Shown here: positions 26,935-35,881 of the stretch, in pieces
Layout of the letters: every line of letters starts with the position of its first letter
Position numbering within the stretch: the stretch's first letter is position 1
Source: Thalassocella blandensis
GTDB lineage: Bacteria; Pseudomonadota; Gammaproteobacteria; Pseudomonadales; Cellvibrionaceae
Direction: 5' to 3'
Length of the DNA: 64,000 bases
Assembly: GCA_902141825.1 (NCBI GenBank)
Contig: CABFPG010000001.1
Span: forward strand, 62,001 to 126,000
Made by a program: the position numbers and the translations under genes
Notes under the pieces: model-generated
The model's database searches: none
Seen by the model: the letters and a program-made list of their open reading frames with translations, nothing else
What the model was told of the DNA's origin: nothing

Positions 26935-27393
26935 TTATTTGCGATTCTCCGGTGAATTTTCTCTTTCGTATTCACCTTCAATCACGGAATCTGTGCCATC
27001 TCTGCGAGATTGCTGGTAGGTATATGCGGTGTTTACCGCCTTAAACTGTATATTTTTTAACCCCCAGCCAAGAATTAATTGACGCACTCCGGGAATCAGA
27101 CAGCAAAAGCCGATAGTATCAGTGACAAAACCCGGCGTTAGTAAAAGAGCGCCACCGACGGCGAGAAATATCCCCTCAACCATTTCCTTCGCCGGAAGTG
27201 CGCCGGATTGCATTTTTTGCTGGGCGCGGGCTAAAGTACTGATCCCTTGCTGTTTCAGCAGCATAACGCCAATAATGGCGGTGAGAACAACCAGGATAAC
27301 AGTATTAAAAACGCCAATGACGCCACCAACCTTGAGCAGCACATAAATTTCAATGATGGGCATCAACAAAAAAAAGACAAATAGAATTCTCAA
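26935..27393 (-). CDS. fxsA: FxsA family membrane protein
   Basis: A small inner-membrane protein of the FxsA family (in E. coli, overproduction relieves phage T7 exclusion by F plasmid). The family starts RILFxxFLLxPIIEIYxLxxVG, which here begins at a TTG codon at 27393 with AGGA 9 bases upstream; that gives 152 residues. An ATG further up at 27453 would add 20 residues that the family lacks. Three or four hydrophobic helices and the block GxxLLTPGFVTDTIGFxxLIPxxR are present, with a polar C-terminal tail. FxsA lies upstream of groES in several gammaproteobacteria, as here. Confidence 0.9.
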   Translation of the reverse strand: MRILFVFFLLMPIIEIYVLLKVGGVIGVFNTVILVVLTAIIGVMLLKQQGISTLARAQQKMQSGALPAKEMVEGIFLAVGGALLLTPGFVTDTIGFCCLIPGVRQLILGWGLKNIQFKAVNTAYTYQQSRRDGTDSVIEGEYERENSPENRK

Positions 27394-27565
27394 TTGAAAC
27401 GTCCTGGCAGTTTCTACTGCGTTATATTGGAAGATGAGTACAGGTAGAGACACCTGAACTACAAATATGATCTGTTAACTTAATCTGGTTTAAAATCTCG
27501 ATTTCAAGGTCAAGTTCGGTGACACAGGCTTTTGGCAACCCACGAGAGATAGCGTTTAGACTCTT

Positions 27566-27874
27566 ATGCATGAAGATCCAAAACAGGCAATATTTCGCGT
27601 TCTCCAACAAATTCCCGTCGGTACAGTTACCACTTACGGACGCGTTGCCTCCCTCGCGGGCTTAGGCAAGGCTTCACGCTATGTCGGGACGACACTGAAA
27701 CACTTGCCCAAAGGGACACAATTACCATGGCACCGCGTCATCAACAGCCAGGGACGTATATCCTTTCCGGAAAGCCACCCCGGCAACGCGCTCCAACGTG
27801 AACTGCTGGAGCGCGAAGGCGTAGTGGTGATTAATGGTAAGATCAATTTAAAACAATTTCTCTGGCAGCTATAG
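27566..27874 (+). CDS. Alkyltransferase-like protein (ATL)
   Basis: A 102-residue protein equal to the DNA-binding C-terminal domain of O6-alkylguanine DNA alkyltransferase. Where the repair enzymes have the active PCHRV, this protein has PWHRVI (about residues 53-58), so the accepting Cys is replaced by Trp. That is the hallmark of ATL proteins, which bind O6-alkylguanine and mark it for nucleotide excision repair instead of removing it. The arginine-finger region SRYVGTTLKHLP and the block GTVTTYGRVASLAG are intact. It lies 9 bases upstream of ampG. Confidence 0.93.
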   Translation: MHEDPKQAIFRVLQQIPVGTVTTYGRVASLAGLGKASRYVGTTLKHLPKGTQLPWHRVINSQGRISFPESHPGNALQRELLEREGVVVINGKINLKQFLWQL

Positions 27875-27883
27875 GCGCTTACT

Positions 27884-29455
27884 TTGCAGTTATTTTCCTG
27901 GTTATACACTCAAATATCTCCCTATCGTGACAAACGCGTGCTCAGTATTTTTATTCTGGGAATCGCGCAGGGTTTACCATGGGTGATGATTGGCTCCATG
28001 CTCACCTTGTGGTTGAAAAGCGAAGGAATTGGCCGCGCAGAAATCGGTTATGCGACGCTGATTTATACGGTATACGCGATCAACTTTTTTTGGTCTCCCA
28101 TCGTGGACGTGAGTAAAATTCCACTATTAAAAAAATTAAGCCAACGCCAGGGTTGGATTGTCGTATGCCAGGCGGTTATCGTGCTTTGCTGTTGCGCAAT
28201 GTATTTTCTCTCTGCTGCAGAACACGCAAAAATTGTGGTATTGGTTGCTCTTGTTCTGGCTTTTTTCTCGGCCACACAAGATATCGCGATAGATGCATAC
28301 CGGGTCGATAGTTTTGCCTCAGATGAAGGAGAAAAAATTTCCGCAGCGGCAGGCTTTATTACCGCGGGTTGGTGGACGGGCTATGCAGGTTTGGGGTTTA
28401 TTCCTCTTCGCCTTTCAGACCTGGGCTGGAGCTGGCCGCAATTGTATTTATTGCTTGCCATTATTACGGCAGCGGTTTGTACTCTCTGCGCCCTGTTGCC
28501 GTCTCCACTGCACTCATCGCCAGAAAAATCAGATGAAGAATTCATTTTTTATAAACAACTGACACGCACTATGCCGAGCGCTCAAAAGCATGCCATGCTT
28601 ACCCTGCTCGCTCTTCCACTCGGCCTTGCGATGTATGTATTTTTAGGTAGCCCAGGCTTAAGTCAGGCACTCGTGCAACATTCGGCATACATTCCCTGCA
28701 TTATTTTTGGTGAAATTGGGCTCTGCATTTATATCGGCACCCACTTAAACTACATCATCAAAACCTCTACGTTAAAGCACGACAATATCTACACAGAAAA
28801 CGTTTTGCTCGCCCGGATTATGACCGCACTGATAGCACCTTTAAGGGAGTTTTTTAGCCGAAACGGCTTGAAGTTTTCATTGATGCTACTCGGATTTATT
28901 CTATTGTTTAAACTCGGCGAAGCATTTTTAGGTAAAATGTCCATCGTGTTTTATAAAGAAGTAGGCTTTAGCAATACCGACATCGCAACTTACTCCAAGC
29001 TGTTAACCTGGTGGTTAACCATTGTTTTTGCCGTGTTAGCCGGCATTCTCAACGCCAAACTGGGGTTGGTCAAAGGGCTGTTTATCAGTGGTTGTGCCAT
29101 GGCTGGCACCAATTTAATGTTCGCCTTAATTGCACTGACTGGCCCCAACCTTGACTTGTATGCGGCCACCATTGTGGTCGATGGTTTTGCAGCGGCCTGG
29201 TCTACAGTGGCTTTTGTTTCGTTTATTTCCCTGATGTGCAACCATGCATTTTCTGCCACTCAATACGCCCTTCTCGCTTCACTCAGTAACTTAGGCAAAA
29301 CCACTTTAAGCAGCCTTAGCGGACAAGTGGTGGACTGGCTTCAAGGAAATTGGGCACTGTTTTTTGTGCTCACCACGTTAATGGTTATTCCGAGCTTGCT
29401 GCTGTTAATAAAAATGCGGGCCGAGATCCATACCATTGAAAAGACGGCGAATTAA
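27884..29455 (+). CDS. ampG: AmpG-like muropeptide permease (MFS)
   Basis: An inner-membrane transporter of the AmpG family, which imports GlcNAc-anhydroMurNAc peptides for cell-wall recycling. The 523-residue protein has about 12-14 hydrophobic helices. AmpG-like blocks are GIAQGLPWVMIGSMLTLWLKSEGIGRAEIGY (about 25-55), FFSATQDIAIDAYRVD and FWSPIVD. Translation appears to start at a TTG (27884) without a strong ribosome-binding site; a GTG at 27937 is an alternative. The assignment is supported by ampE and ampD nearby, although other Cellvibrionales carry several AmpG paralogues. Confidence 0.82.
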   Translation: MQLFSWLYTQISPYRDKRVLSIFILGIAQGLPWVMIGSMLTLWLKSEGIGRAEIGYATLIYTVYAINFFWSPIVDVSKIPLLKKLSQRQGWIVVCQAVIVLCCCAMYFLSAAEHAKIVVLVALVLAFFSATQDIAIDAYRVDSFASDEGEKISAAAGFITAGWWTGYAGLGFIPLRLSDLGWSWPQLYLLLAIITAAVCTLCALLPSPLHSSPEKSDEEFIFYKQLTRTMPSAQKHAMLTLLALPLGLAMYVFLGSPGLSQALVQHSAYIPCIIFGEIGLCIYIGTHLNYIIKTSTLKHDNIYTENVLLARIMTALIAPLREFFSRNGLKFSLMLLGFILLFKLGEAFLGKMSIVFYKEVGFSNTDIATYSKLLTWWLTIVFAVLAGILNAKLGLVKGLFISGCAMAGTNLMFALIALTGPNLDLYAATIVVDGFAAAWSTVAFVSFISLMCNHAFSATQYALLASLSNLGKTTLSSLSGQVVDWLQGNWALFFVLTTLMVIPSLLLLIKMRAEIHTIEKTAN

Positions 29456-29549
29456 ATAACAAGAGATAGTGAGAGCGCGGAACTTCACACCAAACAGAAA
29501 ACACTATTGGTCTGGGCAGGTATAACTCACAAGGAACTTAACTCCTTTG

Positions 29550-30311
29550 TCAGCTATTTTGTTTACGTTGTTCTTTGATTAGTTTAGCTACTTCTTTCCA
29601 CATTTTTCGATAGGCTAAAGAGGCCCGCCCAAGATTCGCGTAGCGCGTTAAAGGCTCACGTTTTTGCGACATATATTCAGCGGCAGAATCCATGGGTATA
29701 TAGGTTTCCAAAACAGGCACAGGAAGATATTTTGCATTTTCCAATGTTTGCTTGTGCAAAGTTCTTCGCATGTCCACCATGTTAAAAAAGCCGACAATGG
29801 ATTTTGGCGCAGACTTTTTACCTTCAAAAAATTCACTCACCTGCGTTAATGCGCGCACCGACATTGGACTGGGAATCATAGGAACAAGCACAATATCAAC
29901 GGCAGCCAGAAGATATTCGATGCTTGGGGAAAGGGTTGGCGGGCAATCAAATACCACGATCGAAGCATTCTCTCCCAAAGGCTGTATGATTTTTTTCAGT
30001 AATGCTTTGGCAGACTTTTTATCTCCCATTAACAGATCCGCTTTGCGCAAACTCAGATCCGCGGGAATAAATGTCAATCGAGGGTATGGGGTGGATTTTT
30101 CCAGAGAGCCCACGGGCAAGCCATCACGCATGACTTTTATGGCTTTGGTATCGCTTTCTTCCACCCCCAAATACCAACTGGCAGCGCCTTGTGGGTCCCA
30201 ATCCCATAAAACAGTATTTTTCTTACCGCTTGCTGCCAGGTAGGCTAGATTTACGGCGGTAGTGGTTTTCCCCACGCCGCCTTTCAAGTTATAGAAAGCA
30301 ATAGTAATCAT
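29550..30311 (-). CDS. ParA-family ATPase
   Basis: A 253-residue deviant-Walker ATPase. KGGVGKTTTAVNLAYLAA (about 10-27) is the P-loop, DWDPQGAASWYLG the switch I region, and VFDCPPTLS the Walker B. There is no ParB partner next to it. The start at 30311 overlaps the ampE stop (ATGA), so it is translated with ampE and belongs to that operon. Orphan ParA proteins of this kind often position other complexes; the cargo here is unknown. Confidence 0.93.
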   Translation of the reverse strand: MITIAFYNLKGGVGKTTTAVNLAYLAASGKKNTVLWDWDPQGAASWYLGVEESDTKAIKVMRDGLPVGSLEKSTPYPRLTFIPADLSLRKADLLMGDKKSAKALLKKIIQPLGENASIVVFDCPPTLSPSIEYLLAAVDIVLVPMIPSPMSVRALTQVSEFFEGKKSAPKSIVGFFNMVDMRRTLHKQTLENAKYLPVPVLETYIPMDSAAEYMSQKREPLTRYANLGRASLAYRKMWKEVAKLIKEQRKQNS

Positions 30312-31147
30312 ACAAGTATGGTGAACAAGGCTACACAGAACAACCAGAACCATAAGGTTCGGATATATAATCGATCTAACAATTTTAGTTCCTTTTGCGT
30401 AACCTCACAGGTTTGTGGCAGCTCCTCATCAACCGATAGTGCACCTAGAATCGCATTGCTCAGAATATCCTTTGCTTCGTCATGCAGTGAGAGCAACTGC
30501 CGCTTACAGGCTTTGTAACAGCCGACAAAATTCCCCGTAATGGTAAAAGACAAGGCTAATAGCCGCACAACTGGCCACTCCAAGCCTTTAAGAGTACTTT
30601 CAGCGGCGGGGTTTTCTGCATCATTCTTCTGCACAAACAAAAATACTATGCGATATAGAAAAGCGCCAGCCGGACCGAATAAGTAGAACCAAAACAGCAC
30701 GGCAAACATGCGCTCAAACCCTCGGTAAGCCGCTTCTTTCAAAACTTGGAGGTGCAGTTCTTTCCAGTTATTTGGCTCCACCTCATCGACCTGCACCCCA
30801 AGGCGCGATGCACGCTCTGTGCCTGTTTCCCAGTCGTCAATAAAACAGGCGCTGGTATATTCCTGCACAATCGCACCGAATTCCCCACGCCCAAAGCTAT
30901 AGAGCAACACCAGCACTTCCAGCGGCAACACCAACCAGGTTGAGGATTTCATTAGGAGCCAAAATATCAGTGCCACCAGTAAAGTGGGCAATAATGCGGC
31001 TATCAGAAAGTAAGATGCGGAAGTGGACAGATAAAATGTATTGAGATAATTCAACCAAGTACCATACCAACCATCCTGATGTAACGGGTTACGGGCTCCC
31101 CACACTTGAAGAATTAAAATAGCGATAACAATGACGAATAATTCCAC
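30308..31147 (-). CDS. ampE: AmpE-like regulatory membrane protein
   Basis: AmpE is an inner-membrane protein of the CobD/AmpE group, genetically tied to AmpD and beta-lactamase regulation. The 279-residue protein has hydrophobic helices near 1-15, 45-75, 140-165, 190-210 and 260-279. Family blocks are RNPLHQDGWY, YSFGRGEFG and the middle RGFERMFAVLFWFYLFGPAGAFLYRI. It lies 15 bases downstream of ampD and overlaps the ParA-like gene. Confidence 0.9.
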   Translation of the reverse strand: MELFVIVIAILILQVWGARNPLHQDGWYGTWLNYLNTFYLSTSASYFLIAALLPTLLVALIFWLLMKSSTWLVLPLEVLVLLYSFGRGEFGAIVQEYTSACFIDDWETGTERASRLGVQVDEVEPNNWKELHLQVLKEAAYRGFERMFAVLFWFYLFGPAGAFLYRIVFLFVQKNDAENPAAESTLKGLEWPVVRLLALSFTITGNFVGCYKACKRQLLSLHDEAKDILSNAILGALSVDEELPQTCEVTQKELKLLDRLYIRTLWFWLFCVALFTILV

Positions 31148-31162
31148 TCGATGGCCTCTTCT

Positions 31163-31747
31163 TTAGCTTTTAGTATACGTATTAGGCGAATTTTCCCAGT
31201 TTTTTGCGCGCTTCAACTCTTTACGATATCTCGCCCAATCAAAATGGGGGCCGGGGTCCGTCTTTCGGCCCGGGGCAATATCGCTATGCCCCACTATCCG
31301 ATCCAGGTTTATTGCAGGGTAAGTGGAGATAATGTGCTGAGTCAACGCTGACAGGGCTTGATACTGATGATCCGTGAAATCGGTGTGATCCGTTCCTTCT
31401 AACTCAATCCCTATCGCAAAGTCATTACAGTTGTCCCTGCCCTCAAAACTGGACAACCCGGCATGCCAGGCCCGTTCGTTCATATCCACGAACTGAGTCA
31501 CCGAGCCAGCCCTATCGATCAAAAAATGGGCTGAAACCTGCATGCTCGCAATTTCTTTAAAATATGGGTGGTCGTTTTCCGGCAGCTGGTTTTGAAAAAA
31601 ACGCTCTATATATCCGCCGCCAAATTGCCCCGGCGGTAAACTGATGTTATGAATGACCAATAACGATATATCAAGCGCTTGCGGCCGAGCATTAAAATTC
31701 GGTGAATTTACCTGCTTCGCCAGCAGGTAGCGGCCATTTTTTATCAT
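31163..31747 (-). CDS. ampD: 1,6-anhydro-N-acetylmuramyl-L-alanine amidase AmpD
   Basis: A cytoplasmic zinc amidase that removes the peptide from anhydromuropeptides during cell-wall recycling; its loss induces AmpC in species with AmpR. The 194-residue protein has the zinc ligands in the blocks LLVIHNISLPPG (His33), VGHSDIAPGRKTDPGPHFDW (His and Asp), and the catalytic Glu region IGIELEG. The signature FGGGYIERFFQN is typical of AmpD rather than AmpDh2 or AmpDh3. No signal peptide is present. Confidence 0.96.
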   Translation of the reverse strand: MIKNGRYLLAKQVNSPNFNARPQALDISLLVIHNISLPPGQFGGGYIERFFQNQLPENDHPYFKEIASMQVSAHFLIDRAGSVTQFVDMNERAWHAGLSSFEGRDNCNDFAIGIELEGTDHTDFTDHQYQALSALTQHIISTYPAINLDRIVGHSDIAPGRKTDPGPHFDWARYRKELKRAKNWENSPNTYTKS

Positions 31748-31860
31748 GATTGTGTGATATTAGGGCAGTTTGCTTTTGGATTAAAAGTTTCTGCCCATTA
31801 TAGAGGTAAATCGCGAGAGAAAAACCAAACGGTGAGATAAATGTGGTTAGACGACAAAAC

Positions 31861-34230
31861 CTAGTTATTTTTACGCAAACTGGTGACTACAGTCTCCAAT
31901 GCGCGATCAAAAAGCATACTATTGTCGATAACACGTAAACTTCCCTGCTTTAATGCATGAGCAAGCTGATTCTGGTTTCGCTCAGCGACTTTCATGCCAT
32001 TCCGGTTGACGAAGATAAATTTACCCGTCGGCTTAATATATGTTGCCAAGCGGCAACGCAAATTTTCACCTTCGTCAGTCTTCATATCGAACCAACCGCC
32101 TTGTACAAAACGTCCCACCTGCTCCATATGAGGATCATTCGCGGGAAGCTCTTCCTGTTCAACCGGCGATGCTTTGCTGGTGATTTCCTCCGCAGCCTTA
32201 GTCGGCGCGCTATCAGCAACCACTGGTTTTGCACTGGCAGTTGCTGTTTGAGGTTTTTGTACCGCCGCTTGCGGAATATTCGATGTGGGAATGCTTTTTT
32301 CCGGCTGAAGCGGTGTAGGTTCTGCGCTGGCCTTAGCTTCTGGCATGGGCTTACCACGAATACATGCCAGATGAATTTTTTCTAATGACTTAAACAAGTC
32401 TGACATTTCGAACGGGTTGTAGGAAATGGTATCCAGACCAGTACGCAGCTTTTTCAATAATCGCGGAACCAGGGCGATTAGCGCCTGGCGCTGTTGAGGT
32501 GTTTCAGGTGTTTTTACGCTGAGCAATAATTCATTTAACGTTGCTAGCGCCGACTGATAGTCCTTCGATTCATATCCGTGTTTTAACGCTGTTACAAACA
32601 GTACATTGCTCCATGCATCATTGATCAAATGATTCACGATATCTGGCAATGATTGCCCTTTTGTTCGTTTGGCAATTTCTCCTGCAACGGTTTTACGCGC
32701 AATTTCAGCCTTCGCCTTGCCATCTTCAGCATCAACAATTCGACGCTCCAACACCGCAGCTCGCTTTTTCTCTTTTTCCAAAAAGCCCGTAAAATCGGCC
32801 AGCAATTCATGGAAAATTTCAACATCACTGTCGAAATCCTCTAACAGCTTAGTGACAATACTTTCAATTTTTCGGTACAGAGGATCTTTAGCGCATGTTT
32901 CAGCTGTTCCCTGCCAACCAATAGAGGCGGTTGCCATTTCATTCAGCAATCGACGTGCAACATGACCGCCTTTGGTAAAAAAAGTCTTATCCGCAATTGC
33001 GACTTTTAACACAGGAATCTGCATGCGGCTGATCAAGGCTTTCATGGGCACCGCTAAATTGCGATCTTCCAGAATAAAATCAAACAACAGGTTTACGAGG
33101 TTCATAACCTCGTCGTCAACTCGACCAACCTGGGCTTTAGATCCCATTTGCTGTTGAAGCTGAGCTAATAAAGCACGAACATTTAAAGCAGCTTTATTAT
33201 TGCTGAGCATTAGCGGCATGTGTTGAGCCCGAGAAAGAAGCTTCAACAGTTCGGCAGATTGCGGGCTTGGAGCAGCACCTTCTGCTTGGGGCGCTTCAAT
33301 TTGATCGCCAAATATATTTTTCAAAGCTGCGACCACAGTATCAGAAGTCGCGGCATCTACAGAATCTGCGGCAAGATTCGCCTGCCCTTGAGTCACGGCT
33401 TGACTACCACCAGCTTGAGCAGATGGGGCCCCGGCAAAACTTCTCACATTCGGAGCAGGATTGACAGGTCTGCGCTGCGTAGATAAAGACGGTAGAACGT
33501 TGTGCTCTTTCAGTACATCATTGGCAGCTTCGTATAACGGGCCAAGCTTATTAATCACATCCCGATCAAACAACTTGAACAAAACCAGTTTTGCTTTGAC
33601 CCCAACATTTAATTTCTTGGCCTGCGCCATAAACGCATCACATATGATGTCTGGGCCTAACGGATTGTTTTTTTGGAAGACCTTGACAGGAACCTGGCTA
33701 TCAATTCGTAGTGATAGTTGCTGTATTAATTCACCATACTGCTTATTCGCTTTGGCAACGGTCGCTTCAACAGCGACAATTTCGTCCAGATCGTCGTTTG
33801 ACACCAAACTTAACGTTTCGGCACCAACATTTTCTAATCCACTGTCTTCCTCACGTCTTACATACTCGGTAGAGGCAAGAACAGCGAAGGCTTCGTCAAT
33901 CGCTTGAGAAAATTGTGTCTCAATCGTTCGGCGCTGTACCCGAACTTCGCGCATGGAGTCAAAATACAAGTTTTGTTCAACATTACTTTGCGCACGATCC
34001 GCCAACGCGAACAACGAATCGTCAGCTCGATCAAAATAGACTTGCAATAAATCAAGGAGAAGGCGTTTACCCTTTTCATGGATGGCACTGACTGGGGCAG
34101 GCAAGCGAGTAAGCTGTGTTCTCAGAAGTCTCTGATGATCAGGCTCCAAGTGCACTACTTTCGCGCTATTACTTCGACCAACACTGCTGCGCGAATTATC
34201 TGCCGCATTGTGTGTAGTATTATCGGGCAC
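31861..34230 (-). CDS. DUF1631 family protein
   Basis: A 789-residue, mostly helical cytoplasmic protein that matches my recollection of the DUF1631 family, found near nadC and ampD in Pseudomonas. The N-terminal 400 residues contain the block DSLFALADRAQSNVEQNLYFDSMREVR and LVNLLFDFILEDRNLAVPMKALISRMQIPVLKVAI. A Pro/Ala/Ser-rich linker follows (about 615-690), and the C-terminal 90 residues (QVGRFVQGGWFDMKTDEGENLRCRLATYI) look like a PilZ-like beta domain, which binds c-di-GMP in other proteins. The arginine motif of PilZ is not obvious, so binding is unproven. Confidence 0.82.
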   Translation of the reverse strand: MPDNTTHNAADNSRSSVGRSNSAKVVHLEPDHQRLLRTQLTRLPAPVSAIHEKGKRLLLDLLQVYFDRADDSLFALADRAQSNVEQNLYFDSMREVRVQRRTIETQFSQAIDEAFAVLASTEYVRREEDSGLENVGAETLSLVSNDDLDEIVAVEATVAKANKQYGELIQQLSLRIDSQVPVKVFQKNNPLGPDIICDAFMAQAKKLNVGVKAKLVLFKLFDRDVINKLGPLYEAANDVLKEHNVLPSLSTQRRPVNPAPNVRSFAGAPSAQAGGSQAVTQGQANLAADSVDAATSDTVVAALKNIFGDQIEAPQAEGAAPSPQSAELLKLLSRAQHMPLMLSNNKAALNVRALLAQLQQQMGSKAQVGRVDDEVMNLVNLLFDFILEDRNLAVPMKALISRMQIPVLKVAIADKTFFTKGGHVARRLLNEMATASIGWQGTAETCAKDPLYRKIESIVTKLLEDFDSDVEIFHELLADFTGFLEKEKKRAAVLERRIVDAEDGKAKAEIARKTVAGEIAKRTKGQSLPDIVNHLINDAWSNVLFVTALKHGYESKDYQSALATLNELLLSVKTPETPQQRQALIALVPRLLKKLRTGLDTISYNPFEMSDLFKSLEKIHLACIRGKPMPEAKASAEPTPLQPEKSIPTSNIPQAAVQKPQTATASAKPVVADSAPTKAAEEITSKASPVEQEELPANDPHMEQVGRFVQGGWFDMKTDEGENLRCRLATYIKPTGKFIFVNRNGMKVAERNQNQLAHALKQGSLRVIDNSMLFDRALETVVTSLRKNN

Positions 34231-34500
34231 CTTATACCTCCACTGCCGCCTCTATCTTCCAAGAGGGTTCCCGGAAGGATGTATTTAATAGAGGTTAAAT
34301 TACTAAGGTTAACTAGAGTATAATGTTGATCTGAACTAAACCACGAAGACATTTGTGGCTTTGAGATACTATTCACAGTATTGTAGGATTTTTGAACTTC
34401 CCTATGCAACAAATCCAAATAAAAAAAGTCACTTCAATTACTAAAATGTAAATGCCGACAATTCTCTTAACCAATCAGCATAAAAAAAGGACATTCTCTA

Positions 34501-35019
34501 ATGGAAGAGCATAATACCCAACGCGGTATGGGACGAGGCATGCTTTACATAAGCTGGATTCTCGTTTTGATCGGTCTTACCTATTTTTTCGGTTTACGAG
34601 AAAAGCAGGAGTTTAATCCCAACCAAAACATCGTTAGCTCAGAAGCTGACGGCGTGCGTGAAATTACTCTCAAAAGAAACAAGTTTCATCACTACGTAGC
34701 CAGCGGAACAATCAATGATGTAGGCGTTGTATTTATGCTGGACACCGGCGCAACAGACGTCGCCGTTCCTCAATCACTCGCTCGCAAACTCAACCTCAAA
34801 AAAGGCTATAAATCCCGAGTGATGACAGCAAATGGTACTGTCGAAGTTTACACTACCTCGATCAACAAACTCGAACTTGGCCCAATTGTTTTACACAATG
34901 TCTCCGCGACCATTAACCCGTATATGGAAGGGAATGATATTCTACTAGGCATGAGCGTGCTTAAAAATTTAGAATTCAGCCAGACCGGTGACAACCTGAC
35001 ACTACGCCAAAACTACTAA
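34501..35019 (+). CDS. Retropepsin-like aspartic protease, membrane-anchored
   Basis: A 172-residue protein with an N-terminal membrane anchor (about 13-30) and a periplasmic retroviral-type aspartyl protease domain. The catalytic block is VVFMLDTGATDVAVP (Asp in DTGA, about residue 81), with one Asp per chain as in dimeric retropepsins. The C-terminal ILLGMSVLKNLEF is the second conserved block of this bacterial clan-AA family. AGGA precedes the ATG. It runs 16 bases upstream of nadC and is probably in the same operon. Confidence 0.92.
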   Translation: MEEHNTQRGMGRGMLYISWILVLIGLTYFFGLREKQEFNPNQNIVSSEADGVREITLKRNKFHHYVASGTINDVGVVFMLDTGATDVAVPQSLARKLNLKKGYKSRVMTANGTVEVYTTSINKLELGPIVLHNVSATINPYMEGNDILLGMSVLKNLEFSQTGDNLTLRQNY

Positions 35020-35035
35020 GTGAAATCACATTAAT

Positions 35036-35878
35036 ATGAATATTCAAATTGACCAAATCCAACAAGACATAGAACGTGCCGTTCGCATTGCCTTGGAAGA
35101 AGATATTGGATCTGGCGATATCACCGCACAACTTATTCCACAAGACAAAACCGACACCGCAGAAATTATAACGCGTGAAGACTGTGTTATTTGCGGCACC
35201 GCCTGGGTCGACGAAACCTTCAAGCAAATGGGCAATGTTACGCTGGAATGGCATGTTAAAGACGGAGACACGATTTCCGCAAACACCAAACTGGTCACCA
35301 TCAAAGGTAACACCAGAAATATATTAACGGGCGAGAGAACCGCTCTGAATTTCCTACAACTACTTTCCGGCACCGCCACAAAAGCCAGCGAATACCGAAA
35401 ACTCCTAGGTGACAGCAGGATCTCCATCCTGGACACACGCAAAACCATTCCAGGGCTAAGAACCGCACAGAAATACGCTGTTGCGATCGGGGGCTGCGAC
35501 AACCATCGGATTGGACTTTTTGATGCTTTTTTAATTAAAGAAAATCACATCGCCGCCTGCGGTGGAGTCAGCCAAGCGATTCAACAGGCGAGACAGGTTA
35601 AACCTGATGTGCCGGTGGAGATTGAAGTTGAAGATATCCCTCAGTTGAAAGAAGCTCTAGCGGCTGGCGCGGATATTATTATGCTGGATAATTTTAGTTC
35701 AACCATGCTAAATACCACCTCAAACATTGATAAAACACACTGTAAATTAGAAGTTTCAGGCAACATTACTCAAAACGCTATCCCACTTCTCAAAAATTCT
35801 AATATTGACTATATTTCTATCGGAGCCTTAACCAAGCATGCAAATGCTATTGATTTATCATTAAGAATAAGAGGCTGA
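35036..35878 (+). CDS. nadC: Nicotinate-nucleotide pyrophosphorylase (quinolinate phosphoribosyltransferase)
   Basis: This enzyme converts quinolinate and PRPP to nicotinate mononucleotide in de novo NAD synthesis. The 280-residue protein has the conserved EDIGSGDITA, LTGERTALNFLQLLSGTAT, DTRKTIPGLRTAQKYAV, GGCDNHRIGLFDAFLIKENH and IEVEDIPQLKEAL blocks with the substrate-binding Arg, His and Lys residues. The length is normal. Confidence 0.98.
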   Translation: MNIQIDQIQQDIERAVRIALEEDIGSGDITAQLIPQDKTDTAEIITREDCVICGTAWVDETFKQMGNVTLEWHVKDGDTISANTKLVTIKGNTRNILTGERTALNFLQLLSGTATKASEYRKLLGDSRISILDTRKTIPGLRTAQKYAVAIGGCDNHRIGLFDAFLIKENHIAACGGVSQAIQQARQVKPDVPVEIEVEDIPQLKEALAAGADIIMLDNFSSTMLNTTSNIDKTHCKLEVSGNITQNAIPLLKNSNIDYISIGALTKHANAIDLSLRIRG

Positions 35879-35881
35879 TTA

